Source of the DNA: Aurantiacibacter poecillastricola
GTDB taxonomy: Bacteria > Pseudomonadota > Alphaproteobacteria > Sphingomonadales > Sphingomonadaceae
Reading direction: 5' to 3'
Length of the DNA stretch: 64,000 nucleotides
Assembly: GCF_030730945.1 (NCBI RefSeq)
Contig: NZ_JAVAMS010000001.1
Span: forward strand, 186,001 to 250,000
The notes under the pieces were generated by a model, which did no database searches, was not told where the DNA came from, and worked only from the letters and a program-made list of their open reading frames with translations. Below, piece by piece: positions 26,723 to 36,693 of the stretch (positions within the stretch are counted from its first letter, which is position 1; each line of letters starts with the position of its first letter). A program made the translations under genes and the position numbers.

Positions 26723-27829
26723 ATGCCCGAGACCACCCGCCCGCAGATGAAGCCCTATGTCGAGGCGATCCACGCCTACGTTCCCGGCAAGAGCGCGGGC
26801 GACGATGGCACGCCGCTGGTGAAGCTGTCCGCCAACGAGAACCCGCTGGGATGTTCGCCCGTCGCGCTGGCGGCCCTGGGCGAGGTGCAGTCGCCTGCTG
26901 TGTATCCCGATCCCGGCTCTCACGCCCTGCGCGAGGCAATCGGCGATGTTCACGGGGTCGATCCGGCGCGCATCGTGTGCGGGACCGGTTCGGACGAACT
27001 GCTCAACCTTGCCGCCCAGGCCTTTGCCGGGCCGGGGGATGAAGTGATGTTCAGTCGCTACAGCTTCTCCGTCTACGATATCGCCGCGCGCCGCTGCGGG
27101 GCAACGCCGGTGGAAGTGGACGACAAGGACTATACCGCCGATGTCGACGCGCTTCTCGCAAGGGCGAGCGAGGCAACCCGGGTCGTCTTCATCGCCAACC
27201 CCAACAATCCCACTGGCACCTACCTGCCCCGCGCCGAGATCGCCCGCCTGCATGCAGGGCTCCCTGCCAATACGCTGCTGGTGATCGATCAGGCCTATGC
27301 CGAGTATCTCGACCCTGCCGAGGGCGATGGCGGGCTGGACCTCGCAGCCAAGCATGAGAACGTGCTTGTCACGCGGACATTCTCGAAGATTTACGGCCTT
27401 GCCGGAGAGCGCATCGGCTGGGCTACCGGCGCCCCGCATTTGGTGGATGCGCTGAACCGCATCCGCGGGCCTTTCAACGTCACCACCAGCGGTCAGCGCG
27501 CGGCGCTTGCAGCGGTGCGCGACCAGTCCTTCGTGGAGCGCAGCCGGGAGCACAATGCCGCCACCCGCGCCCGCTTCGCTGCCGCCATCGAGGCGCTCGG
27601 CAATCACGGCCTTCGCGCCGTGCCGAGCGAGGCGAACTTCCTGCTAGTACTGTTCGAGGGCACGCTCAGCGCCGAAGCCGCTCGCGCCGGAATCGCCGAG
27701 GCAGGTTATGCGGTGCGGCACCTGCCGGGACAGGGCCTGCCGCAGGCGCTGCGCATCACCATTGGCGCCGAGGAGCAGATGGACGATATCGCCGCTACGC
27801 TTCGCGCCCTGTGCGAGGATATGCGATGA
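26723..27829 (+). CDS. hisC: Histidinol-phosphate / aromatic aminotransferase
   Basis: 368-aa class I/II PLP aminotransferase. Signature sequences: [41 protein letters not shown], and the Schiff-base Lys in [16 protein letters not shown]. It overlaps the prephenate dehydrogenase gene by four bases, an arrangement in which the enzyme often serves tyrosine/phenylalanine formation as well as histidine. Start is ATG 26723; ATG 26689 would add 11 basic residues. Exact substrate range needs testing, hence the dual name. Confidence 0.9.
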   Translation: MPETTRPQMKPYVEAIHAYVPGKSAGDDGTPLVKLSANENPLGCSPVALAALGEVQSPAVYPDPGSHALREAIGDVHGVDPARIVCGTGSDELLNLAAQAFAGPGDEVMFSRYSFSVYDIAARRCGATPVEVDDKDYTADVDALLARASEATRVVFIANPNNPTGTYLPRAEIARLHAGLPANTLLVIDQAYAEYLDPAEGDGGLDLAAKHENVLVTRTFSKIYGLAGERIGWATGAPHLVDALNRIRGPFNVTTSGQRAALAAVRDQSFVERSREHNAATRARFAAAIEALGNHGLRAVPSEANFLLVLFEGTLSAEAARAGIAEAGYAVRHLPGQGLPQALRITIGAEEQMDDIAATLRALCEDMR

Positions 27830-28734
27830 GCTTCTCGCGCGTCGCGATCATCGGGCTCGGGCTTCTTGGCGGGTCAATCGGACTGGCCGTGCGCGAACAC
27901 CTGGCGGGCGTGGAGACTACCGGTCACGATGTGGACCCCAAGGTTCGCGAACGGGCGCGACAGCGTGGACTCGTGGACACAGTGGTGGACGATGCGGCCG
28001 ATGCCGTGCGCGATGCGGATCTCGTGATCCTGTGCGTGCCCGTCGGCGCGATGGCCTCGGCGGCGGAAGCGATTGCGCCCGGCCTCTCGGCAGATGCGGT
28101 GGTAAGTGATGTCGGCTCCTCCAAGCTGAGCGTGGCCCGCGCCCTTGCCGCAGCGCTACCCGGTGCCACGCTGATTCCGGCACACCCGGTGGCGGGCACC
28201 GAGGAGTCCGGCCCGGATGCGGGCTTTGCGACCCTGTTCCATCATCGCTGGTGCATCCTCACCCCGCCCGAGGACGCTCCGCGGGACAAGGTCGCCGCAC
28301 TCAAAAAATTCTGGCAGGCGCTCGGCTCCACGGTGGAAGTCATGGACGCCGAGCATCACGACCTCGTGCTGGCCGTCACCAGCCACATTCCGCACCTTAT
28401 CGCCTATACCATCGTCGGCACTGCCAGCGATCTGGAGGACGTTACCCGCAGCGAGGTGATCAAGTATTCCGCCGGCGGCTTCCGCGACTTCACCCGCATC
28501 GCGGCGAGTGACCCGGTGATGTGGCGCGACGTCTTCCTCAACAACCGCGAGGCGGTGCTGGAGATGATGGACAGGTTCCTCACCGATCTCGGCATGATGC
28601 GCGAGGCGATCCGGGCAGGCGATGGCGAGCTGATGTTCGACCAGTTTTCCAAGACCCGCGCGATCCGTCGGCGCATCGTCGAACAGGGGCAGGACGATGC
28701 AAGGCCCGACTTCGGACGGCACGATCATGAGTAG
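27826..28734 (+). CDS. tyrA: Prephenate / cyclohexadienyl dehydrogenase
   Basis: 302-aa NAD(P)-dependent dehydrogenase converting prephenate or arogenate to 4-hydroxyphenylpyruvate or tyrosine. The Rossmann motif [13 protein letters not shown] opens the protein; SDVGSSK and [14 protein letters not shown] hold catalytic residues, and the C-terminal helical dimer domain follows from about residue 170. No ACT or chorismate mutase domain is fused. It is translated in overlap with hisC (ATGA). Also called tyrC in cyclohexadienyl types. Confidence 0.91.
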   Translation: MSFSRVAIIGLGLLGGSIGLAVREHLAGVETTGHDVDPKVRERARQRGLVDTVVDDAADAVRDADLVILCVPVGAMASAAEAIAPGLSADAVVSDVGSSKLSVARALAAALPGATLIPAHPVAGTEESGPDAGFATLFHHRWCILTPPEDAPRDKVAALKKFWQALGSTVEVMDAEHHDLVLAVTSHIPHLIAYTIVGTASDLEDVTRSEVIKYSAGGFRDFTRIAASDPVMWRDVFLNNREAVLEMMDRFLTDLGMMREAIRAGDGELMFDQFSKTRAIRRRIVEQGQDDARPDFGRHDHE

Positions 28735-28743
28735 GAGAGCACG

Positions 28744-29505
28744 ATGAGCGGCACGGTCGATATCACGCAGGATGCAGGCGTCTTGACACTGCTGATGAAC
28801 CGCCCGGACAAGAAGAACGCGCTCACCGATGCCATGTATGGCGCCATGGCCAGCGCGATGGAACAGGCCGAGGCCGATCCTGCCGTGCGCGTGGTGGCGA
28901 TACGGGGTGCGGGCGACCTGTTCTGCGCTGGCAACGATATCGGCGATTTCCTGAACGCGTCGAACCGCGTCGGCGAAGCGAACGTGTTCCGTTTCATTCG
29001 TCTGCTCGGCAGCTTCACGAAGCCGCTGCTCGTCGGCGTGCAAGGCCGCGCCGTGGGTATCGGCACGACGATGCTGCTGCATTGCGACCATGTCGTTCTG
29101 GCCGAGGATGCGAAGCTCAGCACGCCGTTCGTGAACCTTGGCCTCGTGCCCGAGGCGGCCTCGAGCCTGCTATTGCCCGCCGCCATCGGTCATCAGCGCG
29201 CTTTCGCCATGCTCGCCATGGGTGAGGTGATGGAGGCGCAGGAGGCGCTGGCCGCAGGGCTTGCCAACACTGTCGTGCCGAACGACGAGCTTGATGACGC
29301 AGTGGCAAAGGCTGCCCTACGTTTCTCCGCCCTGCCCCCGGGCGCGGTTCAGGCCACCAAGGCTCTGATGCGCGATCCGGGGCTTGTCGCTGCCAAGATG
29401 GAAGCCGAAATCGAGCTATTCGCCCAGCGCCTGCAAAGCGCGGAAGCGCGCGAGGCCTTCACTGCCTTCATGGAAAAGCGCGAGCCGGACTTCTCGAAGT
29501 TCTGA
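28744..29505 (+). CDS. Enoyl-CoA hydratase/isomerase family protein
   Basis: 253-aa crotonase-fold enzyme. Oxyanion-hole segments are CAGNDIGDF and GRAVGIGTTML; the Glu in GLVPEAASS is the likely catalytic acid. Compared with true hydratases the first Glu position is replaced, closer to 3,2-enoyl-CoA isomerase-like members. It follows tyrA by 9 bp with AGGAGAG as ribosome site and is convergent with the MaoC-type gene, which acts on similar acyl-CoA substrates. Substrate unknown. Confidence 0.87.
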   Translation: MSGTVDITQDAGVLTLLMNRPDKKNALTDAMYGAMASAMEQAEADPAVRVVAIRGAGDLFCAGNDIGDFLNASNRVGEANVFRFIRLLGSFTKPLLVGVQGRAVGIGTTMLLHCDHVVLAEDAKLSTPFVNLGLVPEAASSLLLPAAIGHQRAFAMLAMGEVMEAQEALAAGLANTVVPNDELDDAVAKAALRFSALPPGAVQATKALMRDPGLVAAKMEAEIELFAQRLQSAEAREAFTAFMEKREPDFSKF

Positions 29506-29506
29506 C

Positions 29507-29964
29507 TCAAGCTTCAGCCGGCGCGACGCCGCGCTTCCAGGCGATCAGGCGCGGGCAGAATTCCTGCCGCAACTCCCCATGCTGGTTGCGCGTGAGGCAC
29601 CGCGCATTGATCGAACCGCGACCCGGGCGTGAGCGCGAGGGCACGATTCCCTCGATCGTGGTGTGCACGCGCAGCACATCGCCCGCGCGGGTGGGCGAAG
29701 GCCAGCGGAGCGGACCACCGCCACCGATCACCCCGTTGGCCAGCGGGACCGATTCGACAATCAGTCGCATGGTTATGGCGGCGGTGTGCCACCCACTTGC
29801 GGCGAGGTCCTTGAAGAAGGTCTCGGCCGAAGCTTCCGGGTCGAGATGAAAAGGCTGTGGATCGTAGGACCGGGCGAATTCCACGATCTGCTCTGTATCG
29901 AGCGGGAATTCGCGGCTTTCGAATGTCTGCCCGACCCGCGGTCCTCGAGATAGAGGCTGTCCAA
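29507..29964 (-). pseudogene. MaoC-like dehydratase gene with an apparent 5' frameshift
   Basis: Hot-dog-fold (R)-specific hydratase-like gene. The main frame encodes GQTFESREFPLDTEQ and then FARSYDPQPFHLD, GWHTAAITMR and the rest to a normal C-terminus, but has no start codon before GTG 29884, which lies inside the conserved domain. The expected N-terminus LYLED is found just upstream in another frame, opening with a TTG at 29964 that has GGAG 12 bp before it, in the end of trxB. Joining the two needs one extra base near 29936-29940 (CCGCGGG). Either the gene is broken, a shorter product starts at 29884, or the assembly lacks a base. It follows trxB closely on the same strand. Confidence 0.6.
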
Positions 29965-29971
29965 GACCGGC

Positions 29972-30937
29972 CTACTCCGCCGCTTCCTTCTCGGCGAATT
30001 CCAGCGTGGCAAGGAAACGCTCGGCATCGAGCGCGGCCATGCAGCCCGTACCCGCCGCGGTAACCGCCTGCCGGTAGGTGTGGTCCATCACGTCGCCGCA
30101 GGCAAAGACGCCGGGGATCGCGGTCTTGGGTGTGCCGGGCTCAACCAGCAGGTAGCCGCTCTCGTCCATCGGCAGCTTGCCCTTGAACAGCTCGGTCGCC
30201 GGCGCGTGGCCGATGGCGACGAAGGCTCCGTCCACTTCCAGCTCGCTCTTTTCGCCGGTGACCGTGTCGACTAGTTCGAGCTTCGCCAGCGCGCCATTCT
30301 CACCCGCGACGAAGCGGTCGACAGTCTTGTTCCAGATGGGCGTGATCTTGTCCGACTTGAACAGCCGCTCCTGCAGGATCTTCTCGCTGCGCAATTCGTC
30401 GCGGCGGTGGATCAGCGTCACGTCGTCGGAGTGGTTGGTAAGGTAGAGCGCTTCTTCCACGGCGGTGTTTCCGCCGCCGATCACGGCGACCTTCTTGCCG
30501 CGGTAGAAGAAGCCGTCACAGGTCGCGCATGCGGAGACGCCCTTGCCGCCCAGCTCCTGCTCGCCCGGAACGCCCAGCCACTTGGCCTGCGCGCCGGTGG
30601 CGATCACCAGCACGTCGCCCACATACTCGTCGCCCGAATCGCCGATGGCCCTGAAAGGCGAGCCGCCTTCGAGATCGACATCGACGATGGTGTCCCACAT
30701 CATGCGCGTGCCGACATGCTCGGCCTGCTTCTGCATCTGTTCCATAAGCCAGGGGCCCTGGATCACGTCGGCAAAACCGGGATAATTCTCCACGTCGGTG
30801 GTGATGGTGAGCTGGCCGCCGGGTTGCAGGCCCTGCACCACGATCGGCTCCATCCCGGCGCGCGCGCCGTAGATTGCGGCGGAATAGCCTGCCGGGCCGG
30901 AGCCGATGATGAGCATGCGGGTGCGATGGGTTGTCAT
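29972..30937 (-). CDS. trxB: Thioredoxin reductase (NADPH)
   Basis: 321-aa flavoprotein reducing thioredoxin in the cytosol. FAD motif GSGPAGYSAAIYGARAG at the start; redox-active CATC in SACATCDGFFYRG; NADPH motif GGGNTAVEEALYL; second FAD motif GVFACGDVMDHTYRQ. Length is standard (about 320). An ATG at 30937 is followed directly by a family-typical N-terminus. The MaoC-like gene starts a few bases after its stop. Confidence 0.95.
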   Translation of the reverse strand: MTTHRTRMLIIGSGPAGYSAAIYGARAGMEPIVVQGLQPGGQLTITTDVENYPGFADVIQGPWLMEQMQKQAEHVGTRMMWDTIVDVDLEGGSPFRAIGDSGDEYVGDVLVIATGAQAKWLGVPGEQELGGKGVSACATCDGFFYRGKKVAVIGGGNTAVEEALYLTNHSDDVTLIHRRDELRSEKILQERLFKSDKITPIWNKTVDRFVAGENGALAKLELVDTVTGEKSELEVDGAFVAIGHAPATELFKGKLPMDESGYLLVEPGTPKTAIPGVFACGDVMDHTYRQAVTAAGTGCMAALDAERFLATLEFAEKEAAE

Positions 30938-31012
30938 GGTGGTCTCGATTCGCTGGTTGAGGAACCGAGGTAGGAAGCCGCTCGATTCGGTGCAAGCGAG
31001 CGCGCCCGCTTC

Positions 31013-32053
31013 TCAACGGGCGAAGACGCCCGCCAGGATCGCCCACATGCCGAGGCCGTAGACGACCAGCACCGCCCAGCTGTCGAGCCCCATGCGCGCC
31101 ACCACGATCCCGCGCCGCGCGATCATCCCGGTACAGTAGATCGCTGTCAGCATCAGAGCGAGGATTGCGGCAGCCATTGAGGCAGGCTCCACCATCGTAA
31201 GCACCGGGCCGCGCGGGTGAAGCACATCCACCAGCAGTATGAGCGAGGTGTCGAACATGTTACCGCCCAGAACGTCGCCGATGGCAAGGCCTGCGCGGCC
31301 CAGCCGCATGGCTGCCAGCGCGGTCGAGAATTCGGGCAGGGAGGTGGCCGCTGCCAGCAGGGTAAGACCCACGATCCCGCCGCCTGTTCCTGTCGTCTCG
31401 GCAATGCCTTCCGCCGAAAGTGTGAGCACGGTGCCCGCTGCCATGATCGCTGCGCCTGCGGCGAAAGTGCGCAGACCGAGGGACAGACCCGATATCTCGC
31501 TGCCTTCCGAAAGCTCGCTATCGGTTGCCGGAAAGCGGCCCGGTCGCCAGCCATTGTCGTCGCAGCGGCTCAGCAGCCACGCGCCGAAGAGATAAGCGAG
31601 CATAGTCAGGAGCGCGAACACTCCGATGCCGAGGAACGGAATGGCGAACTCCCCCACCACTACTCCGAAGGCAATGATCCCCAGCATGATGATCGCAAGC
31701 TGCGCATTCGCCATCACGCTGGCGCTTGTAACGCGCGAGGTGACGGCGCGCCCGCCATAGACGAGGTCCACCAGCGCAAGGGCCACCAGTTGCACGGCCA
31801 CGCTGCCCAGCAGATTGTTGACCGCCATGTCCGATTCTCCCCGCAGGGCAGCCGTGCCACTGGTAGCGATTTCCGGCAGGGAGGTAATCGCGCCCAGCAT
31901 GACCACCCCGATCACAGCATGACCGAGGCCGCTGCGTTGTGCGATGAGGTCTGCGTAGCGCGCCAGCTGCTTGCCGAGGAAATACACCGCGACGGCAGCG
32001 GCAGCGAACCACGCAGCCAGCGCGGGCAGGGACATCGCCGTGAAATCGGGCAT
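31013..32053 (-). CDS. CaCA-family Na+/Ca2+ (cation) exchanger
   Basis: 346-aa polytopic membrane protein with about ten TM helices. The two alpha-repeats of the CaCA superfamily are visible: GAITSLPEIATSGTAAL with NNLLGSVAVQ in the first half, and LAAATSLPEFSTALAAM with GDVLGGNMFDTS in the second. A hydrophilic loop (residues about 155-185) divides them. It exchanges Ca2+ or another cation for Na+ or H+; specificity is unknown. Alternative ATG at 32035 is possible. It is 75 bp upstream of trxB on the same strand. Confidence 0.88.
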   Translation of the reverse strand: MPDFTAMSLPALAAWFAAAAVAVYFLGKQLARYADLIAQRSGLGHAVIGVVMLGAITSLPEIATSGTAALRGESDMAVNNLLGSVAVQLVALALVDLVYGGRAVTSRVTSASVMANAQLAIIMLGIIAFGVVVGEFAIPFLGIGVFALLTMLAYLFGAWLLSRCDDNGWRPGRFPATDSELSEGSEISGLSLGLRTFAAGAAIMAAGTVLTLSAEGIAETTGTGGGIVGLTLLAAATSLPEFSTALAAMRLGRAGLAIGDVLGGNMFDTSLILLVDVLHPRGPVLTMVEPASMAAAILALMLTAIYCTGMIARRGIVVARMGLDSWAVLVVYGLGMWAILAGVFAR

Positions 32054-32167
32054 ACAGACTAAAGCCCATGCGGGGCGAGGCGTTCCGTCCGGGTGGACAT
32101 CGAACGCTCAGCTAGCGCGGCTATACGTACGGAAAAATAGCCTAGAGAGTTTCTAAGCGCCGGATAC

Positions 32168-32204
32168 AGAAAGGGCGACCCTTCGCAAGGCCGCCCTTCT
32201 TTTC
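32168..32204 (-). terminator. Terminator after the 74-aa Gly-rich protein gene
   Basis: AAGGGCG (32171-32177) pairs with CGCCCTT (32192-32198), with an inner CTT-CGC-AAG hairpin. On the minus strand a TTTCT run follows, fitting termination of the small gene that ends at 32225. Confidence 0.65.
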
Positions 32205-32224
32205 ATCAAGCTTTAACGTACCGG

Positions 32225-32449
32225 TCAGGCGGAAGGGGGCGTGCGGTTCGCATTATCCGTCTTCGCCTTGTTGGCTAAGCGGCTGGCGAGATAACCGCCG
32301 CCGGCCAGAGCCAGAAGCGCCGGAAGCCGCAGACGGGTGACTACGGGAACTGCAACAGCACCCAGAATCGCGCCGGTCGTTCCACCGATCTTGCGCGATT
32401 CCGTACCGAGTTTTGCGCCGAGGCCGGCGCCGATAAGCTTGCCAATCAT
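32225..32449 (-). CDS. Small Gly/Ala-rich hypothetical protein
   Basis: 74-aa protein starting MIGKLIGAGLGAKLG, with small-residue helices (GTTGAILGAVAVPVVTRL, LPALLALAGGGYLASRLA) like glycine-zipper membrane-associated proteins. A strong ribosome site AAAGGAG stands 8 bp before ATG 32449 and a terminator follows, so it is probably real. No known family is recognised and function cannot be assigned. It lies downstream of, and in the same direction as, the large TonB receptor, separated by 131 bp that include a weak GGGGCG/CGCCCC hairpin (about 32544-32568). Confidence 0.65.
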   Translation of the reverse strand: MIGKLIGAGLGAKLGTESRKIGGTTGAILGAVAVPVVTRLRLPALLALAGGGYLASRLANKAKTDNANRTPPSA

Positions 32450-32580
32450 ATGAAATCTCCTTTGCCGCTCAAACGGGCGAGAAGGCGTCTTGGTTCCTCT
32501 CTGTCGCGCCACGTTGTCTCCGCGCGCCGCAGCACCGGGAGGATGGGGCGCTCCCGCAGGAACGCCCCCATGACAGCCCC

Positions 32581-35121
32581 CTAGTACGTGAAGCCGAATG
32601 TCGCGCCGAAGGTACGCGGCGGGAGCCACGTGTTCCCGATCAGCCGGCCCGTGGCGAGGGCGAAGGTGCTGGACTTGCGATCCACGTCGAACAGGTTCTT
32701 CGCCCACAGCTGCACGCTGAAACGATCATCCGGCGTGCGGTAGATCGCTCCTACGTCAACGAGCGTGTAAGCGCCCGAGCTTTCGATCTCCCGCTCGTAT
32801 TCGGTGAAGTAGATTCGGCTGCGGTGGGTCACGTCACCCTGCAGGGTCAGCTCACCGCTGCTCAGCAGGGGGATGTCGTATTCGGCGTGAACGTTGAACG
32901 CCCATTCCGGCGTGTTGCGCACAGAGTTCCCGGCGAGCTGGATTTCGCAGGTCGGGGTCGCCGGATTTAGGTCCCCATCGCAGGGCGCGCCGAAGGCGGT
33001 CGGGTCCGGGTTGGTGACCGGATCGTAGGCCGGAGCACCCGGAGTCGCCACGTTGCGCGGATCGAGCGGATCGAGGGTTTCGAAATCCGCATATTCCGCA
33101 TCGGTGTAGGATAGCGATCCGCTCAGGCGGAAATCGCGTGAAACCCGTCCGAAGATATCGAGTTCGAGCCCCTTGGCCTCGATCGCCGCTGCGTTCTCGA
33201 ATATCGTCTGGAAGCCGCTGGGGCCCCCGGCGATCGTCTTGTTGAGCTGTGCACCTTCCAGATCATAGGTATAAAGCGCGAGGTTTACCGAGATATCGTC
33301 GAGCAAGGTCGCCTTGATGCCCGCTTCGTGGTTCTGGATTTGCTCCGGATCCACGATGGTGGTGCTGCCTGCCGAGTTCTCGCCGGAACCGGCCTTGAAG
33401 CCCTCAGCGTAGGTATAATAGAGCAGGAGATCAGGGTTGGGCTGCCACTCCAAGCCGATTTCAGGGGTGAAGTCGCTGAAGCTGCGCTCTGTGAAGGTGC
33501 CCTCGGTCGTGAAGCGGATGACAGGGCCAAGGCCCCCGCGCGCGATGATGATTGCAGGGTTTGCCGAATCCACGTCTTCCTGGCTGTAGCGACCGCCCAG
33601 CTTCAGGGTGAAGGGGTCGAGCGCAGGCGTCAGCATGCCAAGGCCGATATTGGCCTGGCCGAATATGGCCCAGGCATCGGTGCCCAGGTTGGAGCGGATG
33701 CAAACGCGCTTCGGCGCGATCTGCGACGAGCCGCCGGTAACGGTGCCAGGCGAGTAGCCGCACAGTTGATAGGCTTCGGCGAGGTCTATGCCGGCAGCCT
33801 GCAGCACGCCGATGTTCTGTGCCTGACCGTTTCGCCGGGCAAGGCCCACATTGTCGATCGGGCGCTGCCTTTCGTGGAAATAGAAACCGCCCACGACGAG
33901 ATCGAAATTGTCCAACGCAACGTTGAACTGCAACTCGTTCGAATACTGCTCGGAGTCGATGCGGCGCTCCTGCACCGTCGTCGACTGGCCATTGGTTGCA
34001 AGGCTGCTGACGACGGCCGACAGGTCCAGGTCCTGGAACAGCGAGGATTCGAAACTGCGATAATTGGCGATATTGGTGATCGCGATGGCATCGCTCAATT
34101 CGCTGCGCAACGTGCCGGTGAAAGCGTAGGTCTCGGTATCGGTGCCGACGTCCGTTTCCGAGGCGAGATCACGCGGGTCACTGGCATAGCCCCCGATGCC
34201 CAGCGGCGCGAGACGCGGCACGTCGGGGAATGACGCGCGAAGGTAATGAATCGCACCGGAATTGTCGTTCTGGCGGAAATACTCGCCCGACAGCAACAGG
34301 TCGGTCGTGTCGGAGATGTTGAACTGCAGCATGCCGCGGATCATGCGGCGGCCGAGGTCGTCAACTTCGGAACCCGTGACGGGATTTTCGCCGTAACCGT
34401 CTCGGTTCTCCAGTTTGCCGGCGACACGGAACAGCACCGTATCCGTAATCGGGCCACTGATCGCTCCCTCGGCGACGATGGCATTGTAATTGCCGTAGGT
34501 GAGGCGACCGTAGCCGGACAGGGAACTGGTCGGCTTGGCAGTGATCAGGTTGATCGAGCCGCCGGTAGCATTACGACCGTAAAGCGTGCCTTGCGGACCG
34601 CGCAGCACTTCGACCCGCTCGAGATCGAACAGGCTGGTAAGCTGTGCCTCGGCGCGCGAGACCACGGCTCCGTCGACATGCAAGGCGACGCCGGTGGCAT
34701 TGCCGGTGGTGGAGGTGTTCGCACCCACGCCGCGAATGAAGATCTTCGCCTGGTTGAAATCGTTGCCGAAGCTGACGCTGGGAACGATCGTCTGCAGATC
34801 CTGCAGACTGTTCACTTGTGAAGTCTGCAGCCTGTCGGCTCCCACGGCGACCACCGAAGCGCTGACGTCCTGAAGTGTCTGTTCACGCCGCTGCGCGGTC
34901 ACGACGATGGCGTTGCCGTCAGCCGGCGTGATGGTGGGATCGACGGCACCTTCCTGGGCGAAATCGCTTTGCGGAGACTGCGGCGTCTGACTGGGATCGA
35001 GTTCCGAATCCTGCGGTGCGGGCGCGTCGGTCTCGGCTGTGCCAGGGGCATTCTGGGCGAGCGCCGGGAACGCGGTGCCAGCTAGCAGGAGGGACGCGAC
35101 AAGGCTGATCTTCGTTTTCAT
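32581..35121 (-). CDS. TonB-dependent outer membrane receptor
   Basis: 846-aa receptor. Signal peptide MKTKISLVASLLLAGTAFPALAQ in parts; an acidic, Pro/Gln-rich linker; TonB box region near NAIVVTAQRREQ; plug domain with IFIRGVGANTST and VEVLRGPQGTLYGRNATGG; then a 22-strand barrel ending in GATFGFTY. These receptors import siderophores, glycans or aromatic ligands; the ligand is not evident. ATG 35121 was chosen for its signal peptide, with GAGAGG upstream; the frame extends another 22 codons without signal character. No Fur-like site is seen in its promoter region, which argues mildly against iron. Confidence 0.92.
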   Translation of the reverse strand: MKTKISLVASLLLAGTAFPALAQNAPGTAETDAPAPQDSELDPSQTPQSPQSDFAQEGAVDPTITPADGNAIVVTAQRREQTLQDVSASVVAVGADRLQTSQVNSLQDLQTIVPSVSFGNDFNQAKIFIRGVGANTSTTGNATGVALHVDGAVVSRAEAQLTSLFDLERVEVLRGPQGTLYGRNATGGSINLITAKPTSSLSGYGRLTYGNYNAIVAEGAISGPITDTVLFRVAGKLENRDGYGENPVTGSEVDDLGRRMIRGMLQFNISDTTDLLLSGEYFRQNDNSGAIHYLRASFPDVPRLAPLGIGGYASDPRDLASETDVGTDTETYAFTGTLRSELSDAIAITNIANYRSFESSLFQDLDLSAVVSSLATNGQSTTVQERRIDSEQYSNELQFNVALDNFDLVVGGFYFHERQRPIDNVGLARRNGQAQNIGVLQAAGIDLAEAYQLCGYSPGTVTGGSSQIAPKRVCIRSNLGTDAWAIFGQANIGLGMLTPALDPFTLKLGGRYSQEDVDSANPAIIIARGGLGPVIRFTTEGTFTERSFSDFTPEIGLEWQPNPDLLLYYTYAEGFKAGSGENSAGSTTIVDPEQIQNHEAGIKATLLDDISVNLALYTYDLEGAQLNKTIAGGPSGFQTIFENAAAIEAKGLELDIFGRVSRDFRLSGSLSYTDAEYADFETLDPLDPRNVATPGAPAYDPVTNPDPTAFGAPCDGDLNPATPTCEIQLAGNSVRNTPEWAFNVHAEYDIPLLSSGELTLQGDVTHRSRIYFTEYEREIESSGAYTLVDVGAIYRTPDDRFSVQLWAKNLFDVDRKSSTFALATGRLIGNTWLPPRTFGATFGFTY

Positions 35122-35345
35122 TCTAACCTCTCCATGTCGTCTCTGAAAGCGACAGGATCGGTTATTCCTGAATTTGAAGGGCAGCAATTGGCCTTAAGCA
35201 GGTGAAGCGCGATTATTCCCGTTCGTGACCGGGGCGCTACAGGGAAGTGGTGCGGCGCGGTTCATCGAAGGGGGCACGGCGCAAAGACTGCTCTTCCGGC
35301 CAGTTCCGCTGCATTTCGCGTTTTTGCGAGATATTCCCGGGTGTC

Positions 35346-35432
35346 TGGTGCGGTCGAGAAGACTCGAACTTCCACGGCCTTTCGGCCACAACGACCTCAA
35401 CGTTGCGCGTCTACCAGTTCCGCCACGACCGC
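35346..35432 (-). tRNA. tRNA-Leu (GAG anticodon), CCA encoded
   Basis: On the minus strand the acceptor stem GCGGTCG pairs with CGACCGC, followed by discriminator A and encoded CCA. The anticodon stem CAACG/CGTTG encloses loop TTGAGGT, giving anticodon GAG, which reads CTC/CTT Leu. A long variable arm (GGCCGAAAGGCC region) and T-arm GAAGTTCGAGTCTTC fit class II tRNA-Leu. The 35122-35345 region before it shows no gene; 35433-35563 after its 5' end is also empty and should hold its promoter. Confidence 0.93.
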
Positions 35433-35563
35433 ACATCGATACAGACAGGCGGGCCGTAGCCCGCCTCGGTAGGAGCGCGCCACTAGCAAGAACCTTACCA
35501 CCCTGCAAGCGGTGAGTTGGTGCGCTGCCGCGTCTTTTTGCGAGCGGCTTCAGATGCCTCCCG

Positions 35564-36529
35564 TCATTCTGGTTTCCAGCCGAATTCGGCATAGGCCGCG
35601 CGCTTGGGAATATCGGTGACCGCCTCGTTGATGGTGATCGTCTCTCCGGGCGCCAGTTCGTTCTGCGGCGGCTGCACTTCCCAGCTGAAGACGATGGTAT
35701 CGCGCGCATCGCGCAGCACGATGAGGATGGTTGGCACACGGCGCGTCTGGGTGCCGATATTGGTGATGCGGCCACTGGCACCGAAGAATTCCGTACCATT
35801 GGGCAAGGTGCGCTTCTCCTGCTCCTCCGGCGGGAAATCGAGTTGCAGGTCGGGCTGTTCGGCAGCAAAGGTGGGCCGGTCGACGGGTACCCAGTCGGGC
35901 AGGCCCCAATAGCTCACTGCAACGATCGTGCCCGCCGCCAGCAGGGCGAAGATCACTGCGGCGACGGTCCACATCTTGAGGGGGTTGCGACGCGGACGGA
36001 ATGGCGGCTCCCGGTCGAAGGGGGAGTGATCAGCGTCGCCGCCGTCCTCATCGCCGTATACGGGCGCTTCGGCCACGGGCGGCGGCGGAACCGACTGTTC
36101 TGCATCGTCGGCCCGGCGCGGAGGATCGGGCAGCGGCTCGGTCTCTGGCTCGGGATATTCGTTTTCGGGTTCTTCAGCCCTCGCGCCTGTCGGCAAAGTG
36201 GCCGCTTCCGCCATCGAGAAGGACGTCGTCACATTCTGCGCAGGCCGGTCCGTCCTGCCCCGCGCGGAGCCTCCGACGGCATCCCTCATGTCCTGGCCCG
36301 GCGCTGCGGGTCGCGAAGCGGGAGGCGTAGCGCTGGAGGTGGAAGGGGGTGGAGCGGGTGGCGGCGTAGGCGGGGCTGGTGGTGGCGAGGCGGCGTCTGC
36401 GTCTATCCCGCCGGGCTCCTGAAACCAGCTGTGCTTGCATTTCGCACAGCGCACGGTTCGCCCCTCGGCGCCTACGGCACTATCGGGTACGACATAACGC
36501 GTCGCGCATTCGGGGCACTGGATGATCAT
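35564..36529 (-). CDS. MJ0042-type zinc-ribbon, single-TM protein (DUF3426-like)
   Basis: 321-aa protein. N-terminal zinc finger IQCPECATRYVVPDSAVGAE...RCAKCKHSW (two CxxC pairs), a Pro/Ala-rich and acidic disordered region (about 45-190), one TM helix (MWTVAAVIFALLAAGTIVAVSYW, residues about 198-220), and a C-terminal domain of about 100 residues with LPNGTEFFGASGRITNIG and a Trp-containing end, as in DUF3426 proteins. It is probably an inner-membrane protein with the finger in the cytosol. The gene is divergent from ftsE across 164 bp, a common arrangement in this order. ATG 36529 begins the finger directly. Confidence 0.85.
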   Translation of the reverse strand: MIIQCPECATRYVVPDSAVGAEGRTVRCAKCKHSWFQEPGGIDADAASPPPAPPTPPPAPPPSTSSATPPASRPAAPGQDMRDAVGGSARGRTDRPAQNVTTSFSMAEAATLPTGARAEEPENEYPEPETEPLPDPPRRADDAEQSVPPPPVAEAPVYGDEDGGDADHSPFDREPPFRPRRNPLKMWTVAAVIFALLAAGTIVAVSYWGLPDWVPVDRPTFAAEQPDLQLDFPPEEQEKRTLPNGTEFFGASGRITNIGTQTRRVPTILIVLRDARDTIVFSWEVQPPQNELAPGETITINEAVTDIPKRAAYAEFGWKPE

Positions 36530-36693
36530 CTCGCTGAGTTGATCCCTACGCCTCCCCGACACGCGCGGGCAAGCGCGTTAACGTTGCTGATCCGCACGTT
36601 TCCGCCTTTTTTCCACAAGCGCCAGCGCCTATATCGCCGTCGCATGCCCGCTATGCCCTTCCATGCGCCGTTCCAAGGCACTAGCACCCGGTC

